Positions 56,055-64,000 of a stretch of 64,000 nt of DNA are shown piece after piece. Below the pieces are notes generated by a model that saw only the letters and a program-made list of their open reading frames with translations, ran no database searches and was not told where the DNA came from. The position numbers and the translations under genes are program-made. This stretch comes from Streptomyces sp. NBC_00425 (GTDB lineage Bacteria; Actinomycetota; Actinomycetes; Streptomycetales; Streptomycetaceae), in assembly GCF_036030735.1 (NCBI RefSeq), contig NZ_CP107928.1:4774001-4838000 (forward strand), in the 5' to 3' direction. Position 1 is the stretch's first letter; every line of letters begins with the position of its first letter.

Positions 56055-56846
56055 GTGGCACTTTCGCGCAACATGATGGGAACTATTTTCGTGGGGGGCG
56101 CGCTGACCCTGACGCTCAGCGCCCTCGCGTACCCGTCGATGCTCGGCCTGGACACCGTGTCGACCTCGGGTGACCGGATCATCGCCAACACCCAGTGGGG
56201 GCCGCTCACGGAGAGCGACAGGGACTTCGTGGTGAAGGTCCGGGCCGCCGGACTGTGGGAGTACCCGCTGGGCCAGATCGGGCTCCAGAAGAGCCAGACC
56301 CCGGCCGTCCGCACCGCCAGCAACCACCTGATCGACGGTCACGGCGCGCTGGACACCAGCTGCCGCAAGATCGCGCCGATGCTGAACATCCAGCTGCCCA
56401 ACGTGGCCAGCCCGCAGCAGGAGGGCTTCGTCACCCAGCTGAAGGCGGAGAGCGGCAAGCAGTTCGACACGGACTTCGCCAACATCCTGCGCATGACGCA
56501 CGGTTCGATCTTCAACACGATCGCCAAGATCCGGTCCACGACGAAGAACACGCTCGTCAGGGCCCTCGCCGACCAGGCCAACGACACCGTGCTGGACCAC
56601 ATCACGGTGATGGAGAAGACCGGTCTGGTCGACTTCGACACCACGCTGTTCAACCAGACCACGCCGCCCAAGCTGCCCCAGTCGGACATGACCCCTCCGG
56701 TCCCGCCGGCCGGTCAGCCCATGGTCGTCCTCAATCCGCCGCCGACCGCCACCTCCACTCCGCTGGACCTCAGTGGCGTCGTGAACGGCAACGTCCCGCC
56801 CGGCAACGGACAGCCCGGCAACGGGCAGCCCGGCACCAGCCAGTAG
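56055..56846 (+). CDS. Secreted DUF4142 (ferritin-like) protein
   Basis: 263 residues from GTG 56055 with AGGAGG 4 bases upstream. A signal peptide (GTIFVGGALTLTLSALAYPSML) is followed by a four-helix DUF4142 domain: LTESDRDFVVKVRAAGLWEYPLGQIG, ASNHLIDGHGALD, FDTDFANILRMTHGSIF. The C-terminal tail is Pro/Gly-rich with repeats of GNGQPG. Possible metal or redox role at the envelope; unproven. Confidence 0.85.
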   Translation: MALSRNMMGTIFVGGALTLTLSALAYPSMLGLDTVSTSGDRIIANTQWGPLTESDRDFVVKVRAAGLWEYPLGQIGLQKSQTPAVRTASNHLIDGHGALDTSCRKIAPMLNIQLPNVASPQQEGFVTQLKAESGKQFDTDFANILRMTHGSIFNTIAKIRSTTKNTLVRALADQANDTVLDHITVMEKTGLVDFDTTLFNQTTPPKLPQSDMTPPVPPAGQPMVVLNPPPTATSTPLDLSGVVNGNVPPGNGQPGNGQPGTSQ

Positions 56847-56858
56847 CCGTCCCGCCCG

Positions 56859-56876
56859 CCGCCCCGGTCGGGGCGG
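56859..56876. terminator. Terminator between convergent genes
   Basis: CCGCCCC-GGTC-GGGGCGG hairpin between the DUF4142 and GH13 stops. Confidence 0.65.
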
Positions 56877-56877
56877 A

Positions 56878-58524
56878 CTACGCCAGCCAGACCGTCGTGT
56901 CCGGATCCAGCCGGCCGTCGCCGGGCAGCGGGGTGCTGCTCAGCAGCACCTCCCCCGGCGGCAGCGGCACGGGCGCGTCCGACAGGTTGGCCACACAGCG
57001 CCAGCCGTCGCGGCGGGTGAAGGACAGCACGCCCGGCGGGGTCTCCGGCGCCCAGCTGAGCTCCTCGCCCTCCAGCAGCTTGCGGCGCAGGCGCAGCGCC
57101 GTGCGGTAGAGCTCCAGGGTGGAACCGGCCACGCCGTCCTGCGCCTCCACCGAGTGACGTGCGAAGGACGGCGGCTGCGGCAGCCACGCGCCGGCCGCCC
57201 CGAAGCCGTACGACGGGCCCGTCCTCGTCCACGGCAACGGCACCCGGCAGCCGTCGCGACCCTTGCGGACCCGGCCGGTCTGCTCCCACACCGGGTCCTG
57301 GAGGACGTCCTCGGGCAGGTCGGCGACCTCGGGCAGGCCCAGCTCCTCCCCCTGGTAGAGATACGACGAACCGGGCAGCGCCAGCATGAGCAGCGTCGCC
57401 GCCCGCGCCCGGCGCAGACCGGCCCGCTCGTCGACGCGCGGGGCACGGCCGCCGGACAGCAGCCAGGCGTCGTGGTCCGTGCCCGGAGCGAGCATGAGCC
57501 GGGAGGCGTGGCGCACGACGTCGTGGTTGGACAGCACCCAGGTGGCCGAGGCGCCGACGGCCCGTGCGGCGGCGAGCGAGTCCGTGACCACCGCGCGGAT
57601 CTCCTCCGCGTCCCAGCCGGCTTGCAGGTACTCGAAGTTGAACGCCTGGTCGAGTTCGTCCCGACGGGCGTAGAGGGCACGGCGGTCGCCCGGGACCCAT
57701 GCCTCGGCGACGGCCGTGCGGGGCGGGGTGTACGCGTCGAGGACGCGGCGCCAGTCGCGGTAGATCTCGTGGACCTCGTCGCGGTCGAAGAAGGGGTGGG
57801 TGCCCGGAGCCAGCCGGGCGAGGCCGGCGTCGCCGCTGAGCTCCGGCGCGCCCAGGTCGCGCAGGGGCTCGGCCAGGTCCTTGGCGAGGGCGTGGGCCAC
57901 GTCGACGCGGAAGCCGTCGACGCCCCGGTCGGACCAGAAGCGCAGCGTGGTGCGGAAGTCCTCGCGGACCTCCTCGCGGTCCCAGTTCAGGTCGGGCTGC
58001 TCACGGGCGAACAGGTGGAGGTACCACTGGCCGTCGGGGACGCGCTGCCATGCGCTGCCGCCGAACACGGACCGCCAGTCGGTGGGCGGGAGCGCGCCGC
58101 CCGGGCCGCGACCGTCACGGAAGACGTAGCGGTCGCGGGCGGGGGCGCCGGGGCCGGCGGCCAGCGCCTCCTGGAACCAGGGGTGCCGGTGGGAGGTGTG
58201 GTTCGGCACGAGGTCGACGATCACCTTCAGGCCGAGCCGGTGGGCCTCGGCGGTGAGGGCGTCGAAGTCGGCCAGGGAGCCCAGGCGCGGGTCGACGTCC
58301 CGGTGGTCGGCGACGTCGTATCCGCCGTCGGCGAGCTCGGACGGATAGAACGGGGAGAGCCAGAGGGCGTCCACGCCGAGGGCGGCGAGATGGGGGAGCC
58401 TGTCGGTGACGCCCCGCAGGTCCCCGAGGCCGTCCCCGTCGGCGTCGGCGAAGCTGCGCGGATAGACCTGGTAGACGACGGCCTGACGCCACCAGTCGGG
58501 GCGGTGCGGGGAGAAAACGGTCAT
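56878..58524 (-). CDS. GH13 alpha-glucosidase / oligo-1,6-glucosidase
   Basis: 548 residues from ATG 58524; no ribosome site, so possibly leaderless. GH13 motifs: region I DLVPNH, region II GFRVDVAHA with nucleophile D208, region III AVAEAW with acid/base E274, region IV LSNHDVV with D335. QVYPRSFADADGDGLGDL is the calcium-type loop seen in oligo-1,6-glucosidases and trehalose-type hydrolases. Cytoplasmic; hydrolyses imported malto- or isomalto-oligosaccharides. Upstream, GGAA-N7-TTCC near 58574 may be regulatory. Confidence 0.9.
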   Translation of the reverse strand: MTVFSPHRPDWWRQAVVYQVYPRSFADADGDGLGDLRGVTDRLPHLAALGVDALWLSPFYPSELADGGYDVADHRDVDPRLGSLADFDALTAEAHRLGLKVIVDLVPNHTSHRHPWFQEALAAGPGAPARDRYVFRDGRGPGGALPPTDWRSVFGGSAWQRVPDGQWYLHLFAREQPDLNWDREEVREDFRTTLRFWSDRGVDGFRVDVAHALAKDLAEPLRDLGAPELSGDAGLARLAPGTHPFFDRDEVHEIYRDWRRVLDAYTPPRTAVAEAWVPGDRRALYARRDELDQAFNFEYLQAGWDAEEIRAVVTDSLAAARAVGASATWVLSNHDVVRHASRLMLAPGTDHDAWLLSGGRAPRVDERAGLRRARAATLLMLALPGSSYLYQGEELGLPEVADLPEDVLQDPVWEQTGRVRKGRDGCRVPLPWTRTGPSYGFGAAGAWLPQPPSFARHSVEAQDGVAGSTLELYRTALRLRRKLLEGEELSWAPETPPGVLSFTRRDGWRCVANLSDAPVPLPPGEVLLSSTPLPGDGRLDPDTTVWLA

Positions 58525-58736
58525 GCACCCAAGTCTGTCCACTGTGCCCGAAAAGTGAACGTCGGACTCTTCGGAACAGATCATTCCGTACATGGGGAAC
58601 ATGTGGCGGAATCTTGAACTCCCCAGGGTTTGACGCAGGTTGACAGGCATCCGGCATGCACACGACGATGGGCACACGCTGTGGCCTCTGTGACACGTGT
58701 GGCCTTCGTGGCAGCCGTGACCGATGAGCCCGGCGA

Positions 58737-58826
58737 TCTTCTCCGCTGCTCTTCTCCGCTGTCCTTCATCTCCGCTGTCCTCCTGCTCCGCCGCTTCTCT
58801 GCCCTTCTGCTCCGCTGCTCTTCTGA
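58737..58826. repeat. Polypyrimidine tract with CTCCGCTG repeats
   Basis: About 90 bases almost purely C and T (apart from single G/A interruptions) built from imperfect copies of CTTCTCCGCTGTC. It fills the region between the GH13 gene and the LAETG gene (58525-58896), where no gene is seen. Confidence 0.65.
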
Positions 58827-58896
58827 CGCCCTGGGCTGATGCCGTCTTCTGATCCGACCGGTCAGCCCGGGCGAACTCGCCAAGAACGGGATCCCT

Positions 58897-59853
58897 ATGT
58901 CCATAGCGAGAACTGTCACCGTGCGCCGCCTGCTGGGGGCGGGCGCCGTGTCGCTCACCCTGTGCGCCGCCTCCGTCGCCGCCGCCTCCATGGCCTTCGC
59001 GGACACCGGGACGCCCGGCGGCGACGGCTGGAAGTCCGGCGGACACTACCGGCCGGGGACGGGCGCGGGCACCGAGACGCAGACCGACCGCTGCCAGTTC
59101 TCGCTCGACGGAACGCAGTTCTTCGACTCGGTGCGCGTCGACGACCAGAACCTCAAGCCGACCCAGGACGGCAAGATCCACGTCAAGGTCCGCGCCGCCG
59201 GCGACGCGACGACGTGCACCGCCTCCCTGGCCTCCTACCTCGCCCACGGCTCCAGCTTCGGCACCTCCGGTGAGCAGGTCTTCGTCGACTTCGACACCGT
59301 GACCGTCAAGCCCGGCCAGACCGAGAGCCTCGACATCGCCGTGCCCGACGCGGGCTGCTTCGCCCAGATCGACCTCTACCGCGGCGCGGTCAAGTTCGAC
59401 GGCAAGCTCGACGCGAAGGACGGCTTCGTCCACGGCGACCTGCCGAAGGGTCCGAACCGTCCGGTCATCAAGGACAAGCTGATCGCCGCCTGGAACGGCG
59501 GCACGAAGGACTGCACGGTCACCGAGCAGCCGCCGAACACCCCGCCGACCGCGCCGTCGGGCAGTGCGTCCGCCAGCCCGTCGGGCTCCCCTTCCGCCAC
59601 GCCGTCGACCCCGTCCGGGAGCGACACCACGTCGCCGTCCGCCTCGCCCTCCGAGAGCGGCTCGCCGACCCCGTCCGCCTCCGAGTCGACCACCGCGCCC
59701 GCCCCCACGCCCAACGGCGGCGGCGGCGGCGACCTCGCCGAGACCGGCGCGAGCAGCGACACGCCCCTGATCGCGGGCGGCGCTGCGGCGCTGCTGGCGG
59801 GCGGCGCGGCGATCGTCGTCGCCACGCGGCGCCGCAAGGCCACGCGCGCCTGA
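58897..59853 (+). CDS. LAETG-anchored surface protein
   Basis: 318 residues. Signal peptide (RRLLGAGAVSLTLCAASVAAASMAFA/DT), a folded domain with two Cys pairs (~60-205), a Ser/Pro/Thr-rich stalk (~210-275), the sorting signal LAETG, a membrane helix (LIAGGAAALLAGGAAIVVA) and a basic tail RRRKATRA. LAETG is the signal read by Streptomyces class E sortases, so the protein is covalently joined to the wall. No sortase gene lies in the window. Confidence 0.9.
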   Translation: MSIARTVTVRRLLGAGAVSLTLCAASVAAASMAFADTGTPGGDGWKSGGHYRPGTGAGTETQTDRCQFSLDGTQFFDSVRVDDQNLKPTQDGKIHVKVRAAGDATTCTASLASYLAHGSSFGTSGEQVFVDFDTVTVKPGQTESLDIAVPDAGCFAQIDLYRGAVKFDGKLDAKDGFVHGDLPKGPNRPVIKDKLIAAWNGGTKDCTVTEQPPNTPPTAPSGSASASPSGSPSATPSTPSGSDTTSPSASPSESGSPTPSASESTTAPAPTPNGGGGGDLAETGASSDTPLIAGGAAALLAGGAAIVVATRRRKATRA

Positions 59854-59918
59854 CGCACCGGCGGGCACAGGGTGAAGGGACGGCCGTACCGGATGACGGG
59901 ACGGCCGTTCCGCTGTTC

Positions 59919-60926
59919 CTAGACGCCCTCCACCGCGGTCAGCCACAGCTTCACGTACCGCTCCACGTCCACGTCCAACGCCACGTCCACGAGGGTCTGT
60001 TCGCGCACGCCCTCGTGGATCTCGGACTCACCGGGGCGCGGCCTGCGGTCGACGACCGTCTGGCCGCGGGCCGGGCCGGGGGCGAGGGAGACCTCGACCG
60101 GGAGCAGCTCGGTGGTCAGGCCCGCCGGGTCGGCCACCGCGCACAGCGCGCCCGCGTCGCCCAGGCCACCGGTGGGCGTGGGGTCGCCGGAGCTCGCCGG
60201 GTCACGGTGCGCGAGCAGTGCGCCCGCGAGCTTCAGACGCGGCTCCGCGCTCGCCCGCAGCCGTGCCACGTCCGCCGCCGGGACCAGCACCCGCTGGAAG
60301 ACGTCCAGGCCGTACATCGTGATCGGCACGCCCGCGGTCAGCAGGATCGCCGCCGCCTCCGGGTCGTGCCACACGTTGAACTCCGCGACCGGCGTGGCGT
60401 TCCCCGTGGTCACCGCGCCGCCCATGAACACGATCCGCTCGATGTTGCGGGTCACCTCCGGGTGGGTGCGCAGCAGCAGGGCGATGTTCGTCAGCGGCGC
60501 GGTGGGGACGAGGGTGACCGGGCGCGGGGAGGCCAGGATCTCGCGGCGCAACAGGGTCACCGCGTCCACGTCGACCGGACGGCGGGTGGGCGCGGGCAGG
60601 CCCAGGTCGCCCATGCCGTCCTGACCGTGCACGTGCGACGCCGTGCGGACGGGCTCGATGAGCGGCCGTTCGGCGCCCCGGGCGACCGGGATGTCCCCCG
60701 CGCCCGCGTGCTCCAGCACGGTGAGCGTGTTGCGGACCACCCCGTCCACGTCGGTGTTCCCCGCCACACAGGTCACCGCCCGCACGTCCAGGCCGGGATG
60801 GCGTACGGCGAACAGCAGGGCGAGGGCGTCGTCGACTCCGGTGTCGCAGTCGATGATCACGGGAATGGGCTGTTCGGACAGTTCGTTCACCGCGTTCCGC
60901 TCGGTCGGCTTGCTTTCCTCGGTCAC
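59919..60926 (-). CDS. Inosine-uridine preferring nucleoside hydrolase
   Basis: 335 residues from GTG 60926 with GGAAGGAG upstream. The calcium/ribose site VIIDCDTGVDDALALLFAV (DTD..DD) and FMGGAV...EFNVWHDPEAAAILL are diagnostic. Splits purine or pyrimidine nucleosides to base and ribose for salvage. It lies 49 bases behind the short thrS gene on the same strand, so it is probably read through from the Thr-controlled leader. Confidence 0.92.
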   Translation of the reverse strand: MTEESKPTERNAVNELSEQPIPVIIDCDTGVDDALALLFAVRHPGLDVRAVTCVAGNTDVDGVVRNTLTVLEHAGAGDIPVARGAERPLIEPVRTASHVHGQDGMGDLGLPAPTRRPVDVDAVTLLRREILASPRPVTLVPTAPLTNIALLLRTHPEVTRNIERIVFMGGAVTTGNATPVAEFNVWHDPEAAAILLTAGVPITMYGLDVFQRVLVPAADVARLRASAEPRLKLAGALLAHRDPASSGDPTPTGGLGDAGALCAVADPAGLTTELLPVEVSLAPGPARGQTVVDRRPRPGESEIHEGVREQTLVDVALDVDVERYVKLWLTAVEGV

Positions 60927-60975
60927 CAGGGACTCCTTCCGCACCACCGTCGTCCACGACCCTATGCGGGAGCGC

Positions 60976-62316
60976 TCAGTCCCACAGCGCGGTTCCGCGG
61001 GCCGCCGCCCGCTCCGCGATCCGCCCGACCAGGTCGCCGACGGGCAGCTCACCGGGCCGGCGGCCGTCGCGCAGCCGCAGCGCGGCCCGCTCCGCGCGGG
61101 CCTCCCGCTCCCCGATCACCGCCTGGTACGGCGCGAGCCGCGCCGCCCGCACCCGCGCACCGAGGCTGCCCTGCTCGGGGCCCGCGAGCTCCGCCCGCAG
61201 CCCGGCGGCCGACGCCCGGCCCACCAGGTCCGCCGCCGCGTCCCGCTGCGCCTCCGACACCGGCAGCACGACCAGCTGCACCGGCGCCAGCCAGACCGGG
61301 AACGCCCCGCCGTGCTCCTCGATCAGGTGGGCGACGACCCGCTCCACACTGCCGACGACACTGCGGTGCACCATCACCGGGCGGTGCTTCGCCCCGTCGG
61401 CGCCTACATAGTGCAGGTCGAAGCGTTCGGGCTGGTGGAAGTCGATCTGCACGGTGGAGAGGGTCGCCTCGCGGCCGGCGCGGTCGGTGATCTGCACGTC
61501 GATCTTCGGGCCGTAGAAGGCGGCCTCGCCCTCCGCCTCCTCGTAGGCGACGCCGGCGCCGTCCAGTACCTCCCTGAGCAGCGCGGTGGCCCGCCGCCAC
61601 AGCTCCGGGTCGGCCACGTACTTGCCGCCCTCGCCGGGCAGCGAAAGCCGGTGACGGGAGGCGCGGATGCCCAGGTCGGCGTAGGCGCGGGCGATCAGGG
61701 CGAGCGCCGCGCGGGCCTCGTCGACCGCCTGCTCCAGGGTGCAGAACACGTGCGCGTCGTTGAGCTGGATGGCCCGCACGCGGGTCAGACCGCCCAGCAC
61801 ACCGGACGGCTCGGAGCGGTACATGCCGCCCAACTCGGCGATACGCAGGGGAAGTTCGCGGTAGCTGCGGGACCGGGAACGGTAGATGAGCGCGTGGTGG
61901 GGACAGAGACTGGGCCGCAGGACGACCTGTTCGGCCCCCAGTTCCATCGGCGGGAACATGTCCTCGCTGTAGTGCGCCCAGTGGCCGGAGATCTCGTACA
62001 GCTCGCGTTTGCCGAGCACCGGCGAGTACACGTGCCGGTAGCCGGCGGCCCGTTCGGTCTCCCGGACGTACTCCTCCAGGGTGTGCCGGACGATCGCCCC
62101 GTCCGGCAGCCAGTACGGCAGGCCCGCGCCGATCAGGGGGTCGGTGTCGAACAGGCCGAGTGCGCGGCCGAGACGGCGGTGGTCCCGCTCCTGACCGGGG
62201 TCGGGTCCCTCGCCTTCCCCTCCCGGACCGTGGCCGGGGCCAAGGCCGTGACCGGGGTCGAGGCGGTCGTCGGAGGCGTGACAGGCGTGACCGGGGGCGG
62301 AGTGGCTGTCGTTCAC
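60976..62316 (-). CDS. thrS: Short threonyl-tRNA synthetase lacking TGS and editing domains
   Basis: 446 residues from GTG 62316 with GAGGGAG upstream. A Gly/His-rich N-terminal ~50 residues replace the TGS and editing domains of normal ThrRS (~650 residues). The class II core is intact: zinc ligands C in LRPSLCPHH, H in NDAHVFC and H in VMVHRS; motif 2 YRSEPSG; motif 3 in VGSVERVVAHL; then the anticodon-binding domain (FPVWLAPVQLVVLPVS). Probably a secondary synthetase used under Thr limitation or inhibitor stress. Its leader has a Thr-codon peptide and terminator. Confidence 0.92.
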   Translation of the reverse strand: MNDSHSAPGHACHASDDRLDPGHGLGPGHGPGGEGEGPDPGQERDHRRLGRALGLFDTDPLIGAGLPYWLPDGAIVRHTLEEYVRETERAAGYRHVYSPVLGKRELYEISGHWAHYSEDMFPPMELGAEQVVLRPSLCPHHALIYRSRSRSYRELPLRIAELGGMYRSEPSGVLGGLTRVRAIQLNDAHVFCTLEQAVDEARAALALIARAYADLGIRASRHRLSLPGEGGKYVADPELWRRATALLREVLDGAGVAYEEAEGEAAFYGPKIDVQITDRAGREATLSTVQIDFHQPERFDLHYVGADGAKHRPVMVHRSVVGSVERVVAHLIEEHGGAFPVWLAPVQLVVLPVSEAQRDAAADLVGRASAAGLRAELAGPEQGSLGARVRAARLAPYQAVIGEREARAERAALRLRDGRRPGELPVGDLVGRIAERAAARGTALWD

Positions 62317-62362
62317 GGGGGGCTCCCTCGCTCGGGGCGGGGCGAGGCGGAACCGGGAACGG

Positions 62363-62394
62363 CGAAGCCCCGGGGCACTCACCCCGGGGCTTCG
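62363..62394 (-). terminator. Attenuator terminator in thrS leader
   Basis: Perfect 13-bp stem CGAAGCCCCGGGG (62363-62375) / CCCCGGGGCTTCG (62382-62394), 6-base loop, 46 bases before the thrS start and 21 bases after the leader peptide stop. No gene on either strand needs a terminator here, which supports an attenuator role. Confidence 0.75.
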
Positions 62395-62415
62395 GACATC
62401 CAGTCATGTCATGGA

Positions 62416-62472
62416 TCAGCGCGCCGGGACGTTCTCCGGCGTCGTCGTGCGGGACGGCTGGGCGCGCTTCAT
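62416..62472 (-). CDS. Threonine leader peptide of thrS
   Basis: 18 codons, MKRAQPSRTTTPENVPAR, ATG 62472 to TGA 62416, with AGGGTG upstream. Codons 9-11 are three consecutive ACG (Thr). A small hairpin CGCCGG/CCGGCG (62422-62441) begins in the third Thr codon, and the terminator follows the stop. A ribosome stalled at the Thr codons would disturb that hairpin and could favour read-through into thrS. Too short for routine gene finding. Confidence 0.72.
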   Translation of the reverse strand: MKRAQPSRTTTPENVPAR

Positions 62473-62727
62473 GCCGGCCACCCTAACGACGGCGAACCAC
62501 GGCACGCCATCTCTTTTTCCGCGCCTCCATTCCCCCTTGCCCGCCTCCCGCTGCCCGCGCCTCCCCTTTCCCGCCGTCGCCCACCCGCCCGCACCAACGC
62601 CGGTAACCCGTACGGACCGCCGCACTGGTCGCCCCGGTGCACCGGTGCTGACGTGGGAGAAAGCACCTCGGATCGCCCGGCGCCGGCATCGGCCCCGGCG
62701 CCCGCGCCCACTCCTGGAGGCACCCCG

Positions 62728-63549
62728 ATGACCCGCCGCCCCCTCCTGGCCTCCACGCTCCTGCTCACCGCCGTCACCGCCCTCACCTCCGGCTGCGCCA
62801 CCCTCGGCCTGGAGCATCCGCCGACCGCCGCTCCCGCCACCCCCACCGTCGAGCGGTCGTCGGCGAAGCCGTCCGCGCCGCCCGCGTCGGCAGGACTCAC
62901 CAAGGCTCAGGCGCAGGCCGCCCTCATCACCGAGCGGGACCTCGGCGCGCCGTGGACCCCGACCCGCGGCGCCGCCACCTGGCGGGACGGGATGCTCAAG
63001 GCGACGGCCTCGCCCGCCGACTGCCAACGGTTCCTCGACGACCTCTACGCCGACGAGCTGCTCGGCGGACCGGCCCGCGCGGTCGTCGCGCTCGACGATC
63101 CCGACTCCGGCGCCCAGCTCCGCTACCAGCTCACCGGCAGCCGCCCGGCGGACGTGGACCGCAGCCTGGCCCGGCTGAGGACGCTGCCGCAGACGTGCGC
63201 CCGGTTCACCGCCGAGGCGGCCGGCGACGCCGTGCTCGACGTGCAGGTATCCGAGCTGCCCCTGCCGGAGGTGGGCGACGTCCGGCAGGGGCTCCGGGTC
63301 ACGCTGACGCGCTGGGCGGGCGCCGGGGAGACCACCCGGGACGACGCCGGACAGGCCCCCGCCGAGAACGCCGGCGGCGACCCGACGGTCCTCACCCTGG
63401 ACGTCGCCGCCGTACGGGCGGGCGAGGACGCCTTCGCCCTCACCAACGGCGGTCTCGACGACGCCCCCAACGCCGCGACCCAGGCGGCCGTGCAACTGGG
63501 CGTGCGCCGGCTGGCGGATGTCAGGAAGCAGGGGAGGGCGCAGATCTGA
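62728..63549 (+). CDS. Lipoprotein of unknown function
   Basis: 273 residues from ATG 62728 with TGGAGG 7 bases upstream. Lipobox LTSGC, a Pro/Ala/Thr linker, then a ~200-residue domain (KAQAQAALITERDLGAPWTPT...ASPADCQRFLDDLYADEL) resembling PknH-type extracellular sensor or related actinobacterial lipoprotein domains, with a Cys pair. Diverges from the thrS leader. Confidence 0.78.
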   Translation: MTRRPLLASTLLLTAVTALTSGCATLGLEHPPTAAPATPTVERSSAKPSAPPASAGLTKAQAQAALITERDLGAPWTPTRGAATWRDGMLKATASPADCQRFLDDLYADELLGGPARAVVALDDPDSGAQLRYQLTGSRPADVDRSLARLRTLPQTCARFTAEAAGDAVLDVQVSELPLPEVGDVRQGLRVTLTRWAGAGETTRDDAGQAPAENAGGDPTVLTLDVAAVRAGEDAFALTNGGLDDAPNAATQAAVQLGVRRLADVRKQGRAQI

Positions 63550-63593
63550 GCAACCGGGGTCACCGCCGGGGACGCTCCGCGGCGGTGGCCCCC

Positions 63594-64000
63594 TCAGAAG
63601 TCCGGGTCGTCGAACCGCGTGCGGTGCGCGACCACGTCGTGCGCGAGTTCCAGCACCGTGCGGTCCCCCGCGAAGGCGTGTCCCCGCAGGAGCGCCAGCG
63701 CCTCGTCCGCGGTGACCCCGAGCTGGGCCATCAGCATGCCGACGGCCCGGTACACCTCGCCGTGGTCGGTGGCCAGCGGGCTGAGCCAGAGACCGGCGCC
63801 GTCCCGGCCGTCCTGCTCGTCCCGGGGCAGCGTCAGCAGCGCCGCCGTCACGACGTCGGCCACCACTCGCGCGGTGTGCACGTCCTCGACGGTGAGCTCG
63901 CCGGGGACGTCACGGTAGAGGTCGAGGGTGCCCACGCACACCGCGCGGTCGCCCAACGGCAGCGCGTACACCGACCGGACCCCGGCGGCCGCCGCCTGCT
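63594..64000 (-). CDS. GAF-ANTAR protein, 3' part
   Basis: Open to the right edge of the window, so the start is outside. The visible end of a GAF domain (YALPLGDRAVCVGTLDLYRDVPGEL) is followed by an ANTAR domain (DHGEVYRAVGMLMAQLGVTADEALALLRGHAF). ANTAR domains bind paired-loop RNA to prevent termination. Its 3' end is complete. Confidence 0.88.
   Translation of the reverse strand, partial: QAAAAGVRSVYALPLGDRAVCVGTLDLYRDVPGELTVEDVHTARVVADVVTAALLTLPRDEQDGRDGAGLWLSPLATDHGEVYRAVGMLMAQLGVTADEALALLRGHAFAGDRTVLELAHDVVAHRTRFDDPDF

Noticed and set aside
62317..62472. T-box riboswitch before thrS
   Set aside because: No T-box-like conserved sequence or specifier hairpin seen; the leader peptide model fits better.

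Overview
The window is typical Streptomyces chromosome. G+C is very high, third codon positions are strongly GC-biased, many starts are GTG or TTG behind GGAGG-type sites, and the families are those of this genus (DUF397, SCO2400-type zinc ribbon, LAETG surface protein, MerR/csp/DEAD-box sets, CBM13 secreted hydrolases, ECF sigma factors). It runs from the 3' end of an FkbM-type methyltransferase to the 3' part of a GAF/ANTAR protein, both cut by the window edges.

Layout. 0-1.8 kb is a gene-poor scar with remnants of a SnoaL-like and a PIN-domain gene. 1.9-13.1 kb is a polysaccharide-degradation block: a GH74 xyloglucanase with CBM13, a CBM13 protein with an unassigned barrel domain, and a GH10-CBM13-GH62 xylanase/arabinofuranosidase. 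A SigE-family sigma factor and its membrane anti-sigma partner lie directly upstream of the xylanase. A solitary TnpB element with a frameshift sits between the first two enzymes. The same GGCAACCTTT box precedes all three enzymes, which suggests a small sigma/anti-sigma regulon. 13.7-18.1 kb holds a DUF1326/DUF2182 pair, DUF5990, a membrane-tethered XRE regulator and a secreted DUF4232 protein, followed by a P-type ATPase remnant.

19.1-26.3 kb is a cell-envelope block. A five-gene operon (Fem-like aminoacyltransferase, MurJ-like flippase, response regulator, histidine kinase, lipoprotein) is transcribed divergently from an L,D-transpeptidase lipoprotein. 26.3-36.4 kb mixes gene remnants (LysR, MBL-fold, LuxR, GAF), a PAP2-family membrane enzyme, a cold-shock/DEAD-box/CBS set, a GvpU-like gene, a MerR gene, and an ECF41 (SigJ-type) sigma gene with its linked FAD oxidoreductase. 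36.4-46.2 kb has a deacetylase lipoprotein, a TetR/quinone oxidoreductase divergent pair, a pentapeptide protein, a PL9-type pectate lyase with a LacI-type operator, and a second csp/DEAD-box module that is partly identical to the first.

46.2-64 kb holds a DUF397 gene behind an atypical but fully folded tRNA-Gly(UCC), an LCP-family wall-polymer ligase, a GH26-like lipoprotein, an M23 peptidase, assorted membrane proteins and lipoproteins, a MOSC protein, an O-methyltransferase, a GH13 glucosidase, an LAETG sortase substrate, and a nucleoside hydrolase. The last lies behind a short threonyl-tRNA synthetase whose leader encodes a peptide with three consecutive Thr codons followed by a terminator, a classical attenuator layout.

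Most promising for follow-up: the sigma/anti-sigma CAZyme regulon, the Thr-attenuated ThrRS, the atypical tRNA-Gly together with the Fem/MurJ/two-component operon, and the unassigned CBM13-linked barrel enzyme. All function calls come from reading motifs and recalled family features; no database search was run.
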